Notes: generated from the sequence alone by a model not told the origin. DNA of 64,000 nucleotides from Bufo bufo (GCF_905171765.1 NC_053390.1:136168820-136232819); one strand, 5' to 3'; positions 31,176 to 43,316 are shown, counted from the first letter of the stretch. Numbers and translations: made by a program.

Positions 31176-31880
31176 TTAACCCCTTAGGGACTCAGCCCTA
31201 TTTCACCTTAAGGACCAGGCCATTTTTTGCAAATCTGACCAGTGTCACTTTAAGTGGTGATAACTTTAAAACGCTTTGACTTATCCGGGCCATTCTGAGA
31301 TTGTTTTTTCATCACGTATTGTACTTCATGACACTGGTAAAATGAAGTAAAAAAAATAAATTTTTATTTATAAAAAAAATACCAAATTTACCAATTTTTA
31401 AAAAAAAATTGAAATTTTCAAGTTTCAATTTCTCTACTTCTATAATACACAGTAATACCTCCAAAAATAGTTATTACTAGAGTTGAGCGAACACCCGGAT
31501 GTTCGGGTTCGAGAAGTTCGGCCGAACTTCCCGGAAATGTTCGGGTTCCGGATCCGAACCCGACCCGAACTTCGTCCCGAACCCGAACCCCATTGAAGTC
31601 AATGGGGACCCGAACTTTTGGGCACTAAAAAGGCTGTAAAACAGCCCAGGAAAGAGCTAGAGGGCTGCAAAAGGCAGCAACATGTAGGTAAATCCCCTGC
31701 AAACAAATGTGGATAGGGAAATGAATTAAAGTTAAAATTAAAAAAATAAAAATTAACCAATATCAATTAGACAGAGGTCCCATAGCAGAGAATCTGGCTT
31801 CACGTCAGCAGAGAATCAGTCTCTTCATGCCATAGCAGAGAATCTGGCTTCATGTCAGCGCAGAATCAGTCTTCATGTCA

Positions 31881-32390
31881 TAGCAGAGAATCAGGCTTCA
31901 CGTCACCCACCACTGGAACAGGCCACTGTCACATATTTAGGCCCCGGCACCCAGACAGAGGAGAGAGGTCCCGTAACAGAGAATCTGGCCTGATGTCAGC
32001 ACAGAATCTGTCTTCATGTCATAGCAGAGAATCAGGCTTCACGTCACCCACCACTGGAACAGGCCACTGTCACATATTTAGGCCCCGGCGCCCAGACAGA
32101 GGAGAGAGGTCCCGTAACAGAGAATCTGGCCTTATGTCAGCACAGAATCTGTCTTCATGTCATAGCAGAGAATCAGGCTTCACGTCACCCACCACTGGAA
32201 CAGGCCACTGTCACATATTTAGGCCCCGGCACCCAGACAGAGGAGAGAGGTCCCGTAACAGAGAATCTGGCCTTATGTCAGCGCAGAATCAGTCTTCATG
32301 TCATAGCAGAGAATCAGGCTTCACGTCACCCACCCACTGGAACAGGCCACTGTCACACATTTAGGCCCCGGCACCCAGGCAGAGGAGAGG
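31881..32390 (+). repeat. Four tandem 141-bp repeats in the hAT element
   Basis: TAGCAGAGAATCAGGCTTCA recurs at 31881, 32022, 32163 and 32304, an exact 141-base period. Because 141 is divisible by three, a repetitive open frame (31852-32364) runs through it; I consider that frame an artefact. Confidence 0.92.
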
Positions 32391-32524
32391 TTCATTCAAC
32401 TTTGGGTTGCCCCGCAATATAATGGTAAAATGAAAATAAAAATAGTATTGAATGAGGAAGTGCCCTGGAGTAGAATAATATATTGTTAAGGGGAGGTAGT
32501 TAATATCTAATCTGCACAAGGGAT

Positions 32525-35500
32525 GGACAGGTCCTGTGGGATCCATGCCTGGTTCATTTTTATGAACGTCAGCTTGTCCACATTGGCTGTAGACAGGCGG
32601 CTGCGTTTGTCTGTAATGACGCCCCCTGCCGTGCTGAATACACGTTCAGACAAAACGCTGGCCGCCGGGCAGGCCAGCACCTCCAAGGCATAAAAGGCTA
32701 GCTCTGGCCAATGGACAATTTGGAGACCCAGAAGTTGAATGGGGCCGAACCATCAGTCAGTACGTGGAGGGGTGTGCACAGGTACTGTTCCACCATGTTA
32801 GTGAAATGTTGCCTCCTGCTAACACGTTCCGTATCAGGTGGTGGTGCAGTTAGCTGTGGCGTGGTGACAAAACATTTCCACATCTCTGCCATGCTAACCC
32901 TGCCCTCAGAGGAGCTGGCCGTGACACAGCTGCGTTGGCGACCTCTTGCTCCTCCTCTGCCTTCGCCTTGGGCTTCCACTGGTTCCCCTGTGACATTTGG
33001 GAATGCATTCAGTAGCGCGTCTACCAACGTGCGCTTGTACTCGCGCATCTTCCTATCACGCTCCAGTGTAGGAAGTAAGGTGGGCACATTGTCTTTGTAC
33101 CGGGGATCCAGCAGGGTGGCAACCCAGTAGTCCGCACACGTTAAAATGTGGGCAACTCTGCTGTCGTTGCGCAGGCACTGCAGCATGTAGTCGCTCATGT
33201 GTGCCAGGCTGCCCAGAGGTAAGGACAAGCTGTCCTCTGTGGGAGGCATATCGTCATTGTCCTGTGTTTCCCCCCAGCCACGCACCAGTGATGGGCCCGA
33301 GCTGCTTTGGGTGCCACCCCGCTGTGAACATGCTTCATCCTCATCCTCCTCCTCATCCTCGTCCTCCTCGTCCTCCAGTAGTGGGCCCTGTCTGGCCACA
33401 TTTGTACCTGGCCTCTGGTGTTGCAAAAAACCTCCCTCTGAGTCACTTCGAAGAGACTGGCCTGAAAGTGCTAAAAATGACCCCTCTTCCTCCTGGGCCA
33501 CCTCCTCTTCCATCATCGCCCTAAGTGTTTTCTCAAGGAGACATAGAAGTGGTATTGTAACGCTGATAACGTTGTCATCGCCACTGGCCATGTTGGTGGA
33601 GTACTCGAAACAGCGCAACAGGGCACACAGGTCTCGCATGGAGGCCCAGTCATTGGTGGTGAAGTGGGTCTGATCCGCAGTGCGACTGACCCGTGCGTGC
33701 TGCAGCTGAAACTCCACTATGGCCTGCTGCTGCTCGCACAGTCTGTCCAGCATATGCAAGGTGGAGTTCCACCTGGTGGGCACGTCGCATATGAGGCGGT
33801 GAGTGGGAAGGCCGAAGTTACGCTGTAGTGCAGACAGGCGAGCAGCGGCAGGGTGTGAACGCCGTCAGCGCGAACAGACGGCCCGCACTTTATGCAGCAG
33901 CTCTGACATGTCGGGGTAGTTGCGAATGAACTTCTGCACCACCAAATTCAGCACATGCGCCAGGCAAGGGATGTGCGTCAAACCGGCTAGTCCCAGAGCT
34001 GCAACGAGATTTCGCCCATTATCGCACACCACCAGGCCGGGCTTGAGGCTCACCGGCAGCAACCACTCGTCGGTCTGTTGTTCTATACCCCGCCACAACT
34101 CCTGTGCGGTGTGGGGCCTTCTCTCTCTTGGAGAAGTAGTGCCGGCTGGGAACAACATACTGTGGGACAGCAAGCGACATGAGCTGTTTGAAGCTGTGTG
34201 TGTCCACCAGCCTAAATGACAGCATTTCATAGGCCAGTAGTTTAGAAATGCTGGCATTCAGGGCCAGGGATTGAGGGTGGCTAGGTGGGAATTTACGCTT
34301 TCTCTCAAATGTTTGTGAGATGGAGAGCTGAACGCTGCCGTGTGACATGGTTGAGATGCTTGGTGACGCAGGTGGTGGTGTTGGTGGTACATCCCATGTT
34401 TGCTGGGCGGCAGGTGCCAACGTTCCTCCAGAGGCGGAGGATGAGGCCGAGGCGGCAGCAGCAGAAGAGGCCGAGGCGGCGGCAGCAGCAGAGGAGGCAG
34501 CAGGGGGAGCCTGAGTGAGTTCCTTGTTTTTAAGGTGTTTACTCCACTGCAGTTCATGCTTTGCATGCAGGTGCCTGGTCATGCAGGTTATGCTAAGGTT
34601 CAGAACGTTAATGCCTCGCTTCAGGCTCTGATGGCACAGCGTGCAAACCACTCGGGTCTTGTCGTCAGCACATTGTTTGAAGAAGTGCCATGCCAGGGAA
34701 CTCCTTGAAGCTGCCTTTGGGGTGCTCGGTCCCAGATGGCGGCGGTCAGTAGCAGGCGGAGTCTCTTGGCGGCGGGTGTTCTGATTTTGCCCCCTGCTCC
34801 CTCTTTTTCTACGCTGTTGGCTCGGTCTCACCACTGCCTCTTCCTCCGAACTGTGAAAGTCAGTGGCACGACCTTCATTCCATGTGGGGTCTAGGACCTC
34901 ATCGTCCCCTGCATCGTCTTCCACCCAGTCTTGACCCCTGACCTCCTGTTCAGTCTGCACACTGCAGAAAGACGCAGCAGTTGGCACCTGTGTTTCGTCA
35001 TCATCAGAGACGTGCTGAGGTGGTATTCCCATGTCCTCATCATCAGGAAAAATAAGTGGTTGTGCGTTAGTGCATTCTATCTCTTCCACCCCTGGGGAAG
35101 GGCTAGGTGGATGCCCTTGGGAAACCCTGGCAGCAGAGTCTTCAAACAGCATAAGAGACTGCTGCATAACTTGAGGCTCAGACAGTTTCCCTGATATGCA
35201 TGGGGGTGATGTGACAGACCGATGGGCTTGGTTTTCATGCGCCATCTGTGCGCTTTCTGCAGAAGACTGGGTGGGAGATAATGTGAACGTGCTGGATCCA
35301 CTGTCGGCCACCCAATTGACTAATGCCTGTACCTGCTCAGGCCTTACCATCCTTAGAACGGCATTGGGCCCCACCAAATATCGCTGTAAATTCTGCTGGC
35401 TACTGGGACCTGAGGTAGTTGGTTCACTAGGACGTGTGGCTGTGGCAGAACGGCCACGTCCTCTCCCAGCACCAGAGGGTCCACTAACACCACCACGACC

Positions 35501-35539
35501 ATGTCCACGTCCGCGTCCCTTATTAGATGTTTTCCTCAT
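32525..35539 (-). pseudogene. hAT transposase with BED zinc finger, frameshifted
   Basis: The gene starts at ATG 35537-35539 with an Arg/Gly-rich leader (GRGRGHGRGG). About residues 275-335 hold a BED finger (VVCTLCHQSL...MTRHLHAKH, a C-x2-C...H-x4-H pattern). The catalytic region follows, broken by a frameshift near 34130 in a CT run; the next frame reads GLVVCDNGRNLVAAL and PCLAHVLNLVVQKF. A TGA lies near 33865, then DVPTRWNSTLHMLDRLCEQQ continues to 32711. After another frameshift the C-terminal dimerisation domain WPELAFYALEVLACPAAS, then SERVFSTAGGVITDKRSRLS, is visible down to about 32525. hAT transposases move DNA by cut and paste with 8-bp duplications. The family is clear; this copy is inactive. 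Confidence 0.9.
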
Positions 35540-35556
35540 TGTTCCCGTTCACCACA

Positions 35557-36000
35557 ATTTTGAGAATGGCAAATTTGGGAATGCTTTTTCAACCCAGAAC
35601 AAAAAGTGTGCTTTTACGGTCACTACAAATAACTTGACCAGCTAAAACAGTACAGATTTGGTTGAATAGAAATGTGAGGCCTGTTTTTTTTTTTTGCGCT
35701 GTGTGACAGGTATAGGTTTAATCACAGAATTAGACTTGTATCTGCACGGTAGCGTGTGTCTTAGGTTTTTCTGAATGACACTATCAGCACCTTCAATGTA
35801 AGATATTCTTTTTGGGATAGATTTCAAGTAGGCCTCATATAGCAGAAACTAGTTATTTTGAGAATGGCAAATTTGGGAATAGTTTTTCAACCCAGAACAA
35901 AAAGTGTGCTTTTACGGTCACTACAAATAACTTGACCAGCTAAAACAGTACAAATTTGGTTGAATAGAAATGTCAGGTCTATTTTTTAGGCGCTGGGTGA
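35557..36000. repeat. 299-bp tandem duplication upstream of the hAT gene
   Basis: TTTTGAGAATGGCAAATTTG at about 35558 recurs at about 35857, followed by the same ACCCAGAACAAAAAGTGTGC block. The second copy diverges after about 35980. It lies in the 5' region of the minus-strand transposase. Confidence 0.8.
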
Positions 36001-36457
36001 CAGTCTCAACTTGCCCCTGATGTAATATATGGCCAAAAAATAACCACACTGTTGATGGTTAAATGCACTTCGGTGACACATGCTCAGCCTGCAGCTGATG
36101 TAGGATATAGCACAAAATAACCACACTATCGATGGTTAAATACACTTGGTGATAGCTCGTGCTGGCGCACCACAAGTCACAAAATGACCGCCGATCACCC
36201 CAGAAAAAAAGTGAAATAAAAATGCTCTGGGCAGCCTCAAAAAAGTGAGCAAGTCAATAATAGCACTTCAATGATCCACAGCTGCAGATCGATCACAGAA
36301 TGAAGTCTTTTGGAGGAGTTAATCTGCCTAATCTCGCCCTAACGTCGCAGCTGCAACCTCTCCCTATACTGATCATAGCAGAGTGACGTGCGGCGCTACG
36401 TGACTCCAGCTTAAATAGAGGCTGGGTCACATGCTGCATTGGCCAATCACAGCCATG

Positions 36458-38239
36458 CAGTGGCGTAGGGATCGCCATAGCAACCATAGCAGTGGCTATG
36501 GGGCCCTACGCCACTGGGGGCCCGTCCAGACCGCATTCATTTTATTTATTTATTTTTTAATTAACACACACAGGCAGCCAGGCCGGGGCGCGGGCAGTCC
36601 GCGGCTCGGGCCTGGCTGGGGGGAAGCCAAGGAGTAGTCAGGTCAGGACTGGAGCAGGCGGGCCCGGGGCGCACTGCCGCATGAGCAGAATATGAGGTAG
36701 GCGGTGGAGGGGGCCGGAACGGGGGCGTACCTGTGGGTTGGCCACTCTGTGTGAGGTCTGCTGTAGTGTGAAGGACCTGCGAGGATGTCACAGTCATATG
36801 ATCAATTACAATAGGGGCGGAGTTTAGTGTGGAGGGGATACTAAAGAGTGAGTGAGTGGAGGACCTGTGGTGATGTCACCCGGAGGCGGAGCCAGGCACC
36901 AGCGCAGGAAGGAAAGATTTCCTCCTAGTAACTAGAGGGAGGAGGCGGACTCAGGCGGTGGAGGGGGCCGGGATGGGGGTGTACCTGTTGTGGAGCCGGA
37001 GGCCTGGAGGGACTAGGGAGGGATTGGTCCCACCGGCCGCACTGGCGCCAGTCAGATTCGCGCTCTCTGACTGAGATTGAGTGAGAGAGCGGAACCTCAG
37101 TCTCGCACTGCTACTGCTGCCAGCCTGTGTCTGCGCTGTACTGGACCGGTCCTCTGCTCGGTGCTCCTGCCTCCTCCTCAACTGGTCTCCAGTCCTGCCA
37201 CTCCAGTCTGTGCCTGCTGTGACTCTAAATAAAAGTAAGAAGTCAAAGTGAATTTAAGAAAGTGAGAAAGTGAGAACTTATGATTTCTGAGATACTTAAT
37301 CTAAATTCTGAAGTTAAAAAGAGCTGCCTGCAGAGTGGGGCCCCCAAGAGAAGCAAGGGGCGCCCTCCTTATCATTGCAGGTCTGCAGGCAGCTCTTTTT
37401 AACTTCAGAATTCAGATCATCAGACTCTCACTAATTACAAATTTACAGCACACACCCCTGTAGTGTCCACCATCAGACAGGGGAGGGAAGAAACCCCAGA
37501 ACTAGAGTGTGCCCCCCAACTTGGGGGGCACACTGACACTCTAGTTCTGGGGTTTCTTTTCTTCCCTCCCCTGTCTGATGGTGGACACTACAGGGGTGTG
37601 TGCTGTCTGATGATCTGAAGTTAAAAAGAGATGCCAGCAGTAATAAGGAGGGCGCCCCTTCTTTTGGGGGGCACTCTAGTTCTGGGGTTTCTATCAACCC
37701 CCCCCCCCCCCCCTTATATGACAGACTAAGGGTACTTTTACACTTGCGGCAGGATGGATCCGGCAGGCTGTTCAGCCTGTCGGATCCGTCCTGCCGCTAT
37801 TTCGCTGGACCGCTGCTCTGTCCTCATTGACTATAATGGGGATGGGGGCAGAGCTCCGGCGCAGCACGGCACTGCGCGGTGAGAGGTCACCGGACGAAAA
37901 AGTCGGACTTGCAGTAGCTTTCGGCCGCCAGACTTTCACCGCACACTGCCGCGCTGCACCAGAGCTCTGTCCCCGTTCCCATTATAATCAATGGGGATGG
38001 AGTGGCGGCAAGGCGAAATAGCGGCAGGACGGATCCAACAGGCTGAACAGCCTGTCGGATCCGTCCTGCCGCAAGTGTGAAACTACTTGCAAGTGTAAAA
38101 CTGGTGTGAGATCTAGGATGGGTGTTTGGGTGGGAGCTCTGGAAGGGGTGGTGGGAGGCCCGATAGATATGATGGGGCTAGGGGGGGGGCCATAATTTTT
38201 TTTTGCTATGGGGCCCATGCATTTCTCGCTACGCCCCTG
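36458..38239. mobile_element. hAT-type element nested in the hAT element
   Basis: Ends CAGTGGCGTAGGGATCGC and CGCTACGCCCCTG are inverted and flanked by CAGCCATG (36450-36457) and CAGCCGTG (38240-38247), an 8-bp duplication with one mismatch. The 1.8-kb interior has no transposase. It contains large inverted repeats at 37300-37650, such as CACCATCAGACAGGGGAGGG mirrored at about 37562-37583, and a further MITE at 37730-38095. Confidence 0.85.
37730..38095. mobile_element. Foldback MITE with GCGGCAGGACGGATCC ends
   Basis: GGTACTTTTACACTTGCGGC (37731) and GCCGCAAGTGTGAAACTAC (to about 38087) are inverted ends. Each is followed inward by GGATCC and CAGGCTGTTCAGCCTG-like palindromes. The style matches the TTTCACAC-type MITEs at 4323 and 29968. 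Nested three deep: TTAA element, hAT, hAT-type, this MITE. Confidence 0.65.
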
Positions 38240-39603
38240 CAGCCGTGCCAATAGTAGGCAAGGCTGTGATGGCCTCTTGGGGCAAGTAGTATGACGCTTG
38301 TTGATTGGCTGCTTTTGCAGCCTTTCAAAAAGCGCCAAGAAAGCGCCGAACACCGAACCCGAACACAGACTTTTACGAAAATGTTCGGGTTCGGGTCCGT
38401 GTCACGGACACCCCAAAATTCAGTACGAACCCGAACTATACAGTTCGGGTTCGCTCATCCCTAGTTATTACTTTACATTCCCCATATGTCTACTTCATGT
38501 TTGGATCATTTTGGGAATATTTTATTTTTTGGGGGTGTTACAAGGCTTAGAAGTTTTCAAGCAAATCTTGAAATTTTTCTGGAATTTTCAGAAACCCAAT
38601 TTTTAGGGACCAGTTCAGGTCTGAAGTCACTTTGCGAGGCTTACATAATAGAAACCACCCAAAAATGACCCCATTCTATAAACTACACCCCTCGAGGTAT
38701 TCAAAACTGATTTTACAAACTTTGTTAACCCTTTAGGTGTTCCACAAGAATTAATGGAAAATAGAGATACAATTTCAAAATTTCACTTTTTTGGCAGATT
38801 TTCCATTTTTATTTTTCTCCAGTTACAAAGCAAGGGTTAACCGCTAAACCAAACTCAATATTTATGGCCATGATTCTGTAGTTTACAGAAACACCCCATA
38901 TGCGGTCGTAAACCGCTGTACGGGCACACGGCAGGGCGCAGAAGGAAAGAAATGCCATACGGTTTTTGGAAGGCAGATTTTGCTGGACTGTTTTTTTTGA
39001 CACCATGTCCCATTTGAAGCCCCCCTGATGCACCCCTAGTGTAGAAACTCCAAAAAAGTGGCCCCATTTTAGAAACTACGGGGTAGGGTGGCAGTATTGT
39101 TGGTACTAGTTTAGGGTACATATGATTTTTGGTTGCTCTATATTACACTTTTTGTGAGGCAAGATAACAAGAAATAGCTGTTTTGGCACGGTTTTTATTT
39201 TTTGTTATTTACAACATTCATCTGACAGGTTAGATCATGTGATATTTTTATAGACCAGGGTGTCACGGATGCGGCGATACCTAATATGTATACTTTTTTT
39301 TTTATTTATGTAAGTTTTACACAATAATATCATTTTTGAAAAAAAAAAAAATCATGTTTTAGGTAGGGTCTCATTTTTTGCGGGATGAAATGACTGTTTG
39401 ATTATTTTGGGGTACATATGACTTTTTGATCGCTTGCTATTATACTTTTTGTGATGTAAGGTGACAAAAAATGGTTTATTCAGCACAGTTTTTATTTTCT
39501 ATCTTTTACGGTGTTCATCTGAGGGGTTAGGTCATGTGATATTTTTATAGAGCCGGTCGATACGAACGCGGTGATACCAAATATATATACTTTTTTTTTA
39601 TTT

Positions 39604-41144
39604 ATGTAAGTTTTACATAACAACTTTTTTAAAACAAAAAAAAAGGATGTTTTAGGGTCTCCATATTCTGAGCCATAGTTTTTATATTTTTTAAGCGATT
39701 GTCTCAGGTAGGGACTCATTTTTTGCGAGATGAGGTGACTGTTAGATTGGTACTATTTTGGTGGGCAAACACCTTTTTTATCGCTTGCTGTTGTACTTTT
39801 TGTGATGTAAGGTGACAATAAATGGTTTATTTAGCACAGTTTTTATTTTTTATTTTTTACGGTGTTCATCTGAGGGGTTAGGTCATGTGATATGTTTATA
39901 GAGCCGGTCGATACGGACGCGGCGATACCTAATATGTATACTTTTTTTTTTTTTTTTCAATTTTTTTTTTACTTTATTTGGGGAAAATGACGTTTTTGTT
40001 TATTTTTACTTGAAACTTTAAATTTTTGGGGGGGAAAACTTTATTTTTTCAACTTTTTTTTTCACTTTATTTTTTATCCCACTTTGGGACTTGAACTTTT
40101 GGAGGTCTGATCCTTTACAATGCATTCCAATACTTCTGTATTCGAATGCATTGGCTGTATGAGTAATACGGTGTGTATTACTCACACAGCTTCCGGCCTG
40201 TGAGATCCAGGGGGCTGGATCTCACAGGCTCGTCACCGGAAGGCAGCGCGATGCCTTCCTTAGACATCGCGCTGCCTTCCATGCCATCGGGTCCCCCCTA
40301 CAGCCTCATGGGGACCCGATGGCACTGCCCGCCGCCGCAACCGCAGGTAAAAGCCGCAAATGACCTGCAGTTTGCGGCGATCGTCGATACAGGGGGGTCA
40401 CATGAACCCCCCCCCGGCGTTGTGACAGGATGAAATCATTCAGCAGGCATCCTGTTCCTATTAACCCCCGCCGCGCCGCAATGTACTTTTAAAGTTAGGA
40501 CGTACCGTTACATCCTGAGTCCTTAAAGGGAACCTGTCATGTGGATATTTGATTATAATCTAACTAATTATATACAATCATTAACTACTAAAAAGTACCT
40601 TAAATGTATTCACTTACTGGTGTGACAGATGGTTATCTCATAATATACACACAAAGATGCCGCATTCTAATGAGCTGATTTGAGTCCAGTGTGATGTCAT
40701 TGAGTCCAGCGTATATTTAATTCAGAGCTATAGCCACTCCCCTGCCCACCTGCTGCTGATTCCTACGGAAACAAACTGTCATTCAGCAGCAGGTGGGCGG
40801 GGAGAGTCAGGAGCTCATGAATATTCATGACTCATCATTATCAGCTGGAGCTTTTCAATACAAGATGTTGGCAGATTGACTGGGTCAATTAAAGAAAGTG
40901 ACCCAGCATTGTGCTAAGAGAATCAATCACTTTATTTATGTTGCCCTTAGTTAGGACACCATAAAACTGGTGACAGGTTCCCTTTAAGGACTCGGCAAAC
41001 ATGGTGTACCAGTACGTCCTACGTCCTTTAGCGAGTGATCCTTTTCTTAGGCTGGGTTCAGACCTTAGCGTACGGGATGGAGTGCTCTGTATGCGCGATT
41101 GTACGCGCGTTTACAGACGCGGCTCCGGAACAAGCGAACGCCCA
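39604..41144 (+). repeat. 1,541-bp tandem duplication, first unit
   Basis: The unit runs from ATGTAAGTTTTACATAAC to GCGAACGCCCA. Every stretch I compared with 41145-42685, including long T and G homopolymers, is identical at an exact 1,541-base offset. It contains T-rich piggyBac-type repeats, the hairpin module, a TTAA MITE and the first part of a TTA-flanked MITE. Confidence 0.95.
40523..40987. mobile_element. TTAA MITE, first duplicate
   Basis: TTAAAGGGAACCTGTCA and TGACAGGTTCCCTTTAA are perfect inverted ends including the TTAA sites. The interior carries a hairpin around CACCTGCTGCTGA/TCAGCAGCAGGTG near 40760-40795. No coding sequence. Confidence 0.85.
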
Positions 41145-42685
41145 ATGTAAGTTTTACATAACAACTTTTTTAAAACAAAAAAAAAGGATGTTTTAGGGTC
41201 TCCATATTCTGAGCCATAGTTTTTATATTTTTTAAGCGATTGTCTCAGGTAGGGACTCATTTTTTGCGAGATGAGGTGACTGTTAGATTGGTACTATTTT
41301 GGTGGGCAAACACCTTTTTTATCGCTTGCTGTTGTACTTTTTGTGATGTAAGGTGACAATAAATGGTTTATTTAGCACAGTTTTTATTTTTTATTTTTTA
41401 CGGTGTTCATCTGAGGGGTTAGGTCATGTGATATGTTTATAGAGCCGGTCGATACGGACGCGGCGATACCTAATATGTATACTTTTTTTTTTTTTTTTCA
41501 ATTTTTTTTTTACTTTATTTGGGGAAAATGACGTTTTTGTTTATTTTTACTTGAAACTTTAAATTTTTGGGGGGGAAAACTTTATTTTTTCAACTTTTTT
41601 TTTCACTTTATTTTTTATCCCACTTTGGGACTTGAACTTTTGGAGGTCTGATCCTTTACAATGCATTCCAATACTTCTGTATTCGAATGCATTGGCTGTA
41701 TGAGTAATACGGTGTGTATTACTCACACAGCTTCCGGCCTGTGAGATCCAGGGGGCTGGATCTCACAGGCTCGTCACCGGAAGGCAGCGCGATGCCTTCC
41801 TTAGACATCGCGCTGCCTTCCATGCCATCGGGTCCCCCCTACAGCCTCATGGGGACCCGATGGCACTGCCCGCCGCCGCAACCGCAGGTAAAAGCCGCAA
41901 ATGACCTGCAGTTTGCGGCGATCGTCGATACAGGGGGGTCACATGAACCCCCCCCCGGCGTTGTGACAGGATGAAATCATTCAGCAGGCATCCTGTTCCT
42001 ATTAACCCCCGCCGCGCCGCAATGTACTTTTAAAGTTAGGACGTACCGTTACATCCTGAGTCCTTAAAGGGAACCTGTCATGTGGATATTTGATTATAAT
42101 CTAACTAATTATATACAATCATTAACTACTAAAAAGTACCTTAAATGTATTCACTTACTGGTGTGACAGATGGTTATCTCATAATATACACACAAAGATG
42201 CCGCATTCTAATGAGCTGATTTGAGTCCAGTGTGATGTCATTGAGTCCAGCGTATATTTAATTCAGAGCTATAGCCACTCCCCTGCCCACCTGCTGCTGA
42301 TTCCTACGGAAACAAACTGTCATTCAGCAGCAGGTGGGCGGGGAGAGTCAGGAGCTCATGAATATTCATGACTCATCATTATCAGCTGGAGCTTTTCAAT
42401 ACAAGATGTTGGCAGATTGACTGGGTCAATTAAAGAAAGTGACCCAGCATTGTGCTAAGAGAATCAATCACTTTATTTATGTTGCCCTTAGTTAGGACAC
42501 CATAAAACTGGTGACAGGTTCCCTTTAAGGACTCGGCAAACATGGTGTACCAGTACGTCCTACGTCCTTTAGCGAGTGATCCTTTTCTTAGGCTGGGTTC
42601 AGACCTTAGCGTACGGGATGGAGTGCTCTGTATGCGCGATTGTACGCGCGTTTACAGACGCGGCTCCGGAACAAGCGAACGCCCA
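41145..42685 (+). repeat. 1,541-bp tandem duplication, second unit
   Basis: Directly abuts the first unit with no spacer. After 42685 the MITE that was cut short in the first unit continues normally. The second unit therefore joins the original right flank, and the duplication breakpoint lies inside that MITE. Confidence 0.95.
42064..42528. mobile_element. TTAA MITE, second duplicate
   Basis: Identical to 40523-40987 at the 1,541-base offset, including both inverted ends. Confidence 0.85.
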
Positions 42686-42908
42686 TTGTCGCGCGTTCCC
42701 GCTGAAGTCTATGTACGGGAACGCGTGACAAGACGCCCCAAAGAAGCTCCTGTACTTCTTGGGGCGTCGGGCGTTTTACAGCGCGATCGTACGCGCTGTA
42801 AAACGCTCAGGTGAGAACCATGCCCATAGGGAAGCATTGGTTCTTGCCTGTTGAGCGTTTTACAGCGCGTAGGAACGCGCTGTAAAACGCTAAGGTCTGA
42901 ACCCAGCC
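42591..42908. mobile_element. Palindromic MITE with TTA target
   Basis: GGCTGGGTTCAGACCTTAGC (42591) and GCTAAGGTCTGAACCCAGCC (to 42908) are perfect inverted ends, flanked by TTA at 42588-42590 and 42909-42911. Further inverted GCGTTTTACAGCGCG blocks fill the interior. The 3-bp TTA site suggests the PIF/Harbinger type. A truncated copy (41050-41144) results from the tandem duplication. Confidence 0.85.
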
Positions 42909-42914
42909 TTAAAG

Positions 42915-43316
42915 AGACCATCCCATCCAGGCCGCGTATTGCATTCAGGAGGGCGAACTTTAAAACTTGTTAACTGCTCCTCGTCCTATGTGATCTACCT
43001 TTTGTAATGTGATTGTGGACTGCAATACGTTGGCCGCACGATTTAGGCCTTGAGGGAACGCCTGAACAAGCATCGTTGGAATATTAAACTGGGATACCCA
43101 AAGCACAGCGTATCACAATTTTTTTTCGCTACCCACGATAAAGATCCCACCAGGATGTCTATTACATCTATTGAACATATCTCTAACAGTTGTTCAGATA
43201 GATTTAAAACACTCCAACGGAGAGAAATGTTCTGGATTTTTAAATTACAGACGCATGAACATATGGTCTCAACGAGAGCCTCGAAAGCAAGTGCTCTTGA
43301 CCAGTGCACCGAATGA
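42915..43316 (+). pseudogene. Penelope-like element, GIY-YIG endonuclease fragment
   Basis: Read from about 42921, the frame gives YVIYLL at 42987, then CDCGLQYVGRTI and ALRERLNKHRWNIKLGYPKH. This is the GIY-YIG endonuclease layout of Penelope-like reverse transcriptases. TAA at 43005-43007 and TAG at 43044-43046 interrupt it, and the frame closes with TGA at 43314-43316. The conserved tail RREMFWIFKLQT fits the family. The reverse transcriptase domain is missing because a MITE and the duplicated TTAA element lie upstream. The DIRS element starts immediately after the last codon. The endonuclease would nick DNA for target-primed reverse transcription; this copy is dead. Confidence 0.82.

Larger units (their letters stand above)
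31478..38463 (-). mobile_element. Full-length hAT transposon with 8-bp target duplication
   Basis: The 6,986-base element begins TAGAGTTGAGCGAAC and ends GTTCGCTCATCCCTA. It is flanked by the exact 8-bp duplication GTTATTAC at 31470-31477 and 38464-38471. Removing it restores the TTAA element, as seen from the related copy at 14206. A BED-finger hAT transposase lies on the minus strand. Tandem 141-bp repeats follow the gene, and a second hAT-type element is nested in the upstream region. The transposase is broken by two frameshifts and a stop. Confidence 0.93.
31176..42580. mobile_element. TTAA element (piggyBac derivative) split by a hAT element and partly duplicated
   Basis: It starts TTAACCCCTTAGGGACTCAG at 31176 and runs to 31477. 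After the hAT insertion it resumes at 38464 and continues with T-rich units like those in the piggyBac element at 8826. The right end near 42555-42580 (GTACCAGTACGTCCTACGTC) is degenerate, and no closing TTAA is visible. Subterminal hairpins GCCTGTGAGATCC...GGATCTCACAGGC lie near 40196-40230. A TTAA MITE and a 1,541-bp tandem duplication altered the right half. No transposase. Confidence 0.75.

Noticed and set aside
31852..32364. 170-codon open frame in the hAT element
   Set aside because: Four 141-base tandem repeats keep the frame open; the sequence is repetitive and opposite to the transposase.
33197..33673. Ser-rich plus-strand frame of 158 codons
   Set aside because: It is the antisense shadow of an acidic region in the hAT transposase.
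40173..40433. Identical 86-codon frames at 40173 and 41714 as a duplicated gene
   Set aside because: They lie in the hairpin module of a TTAA element, have no motif, and are duplicated only because the 1,541-bp unit is.
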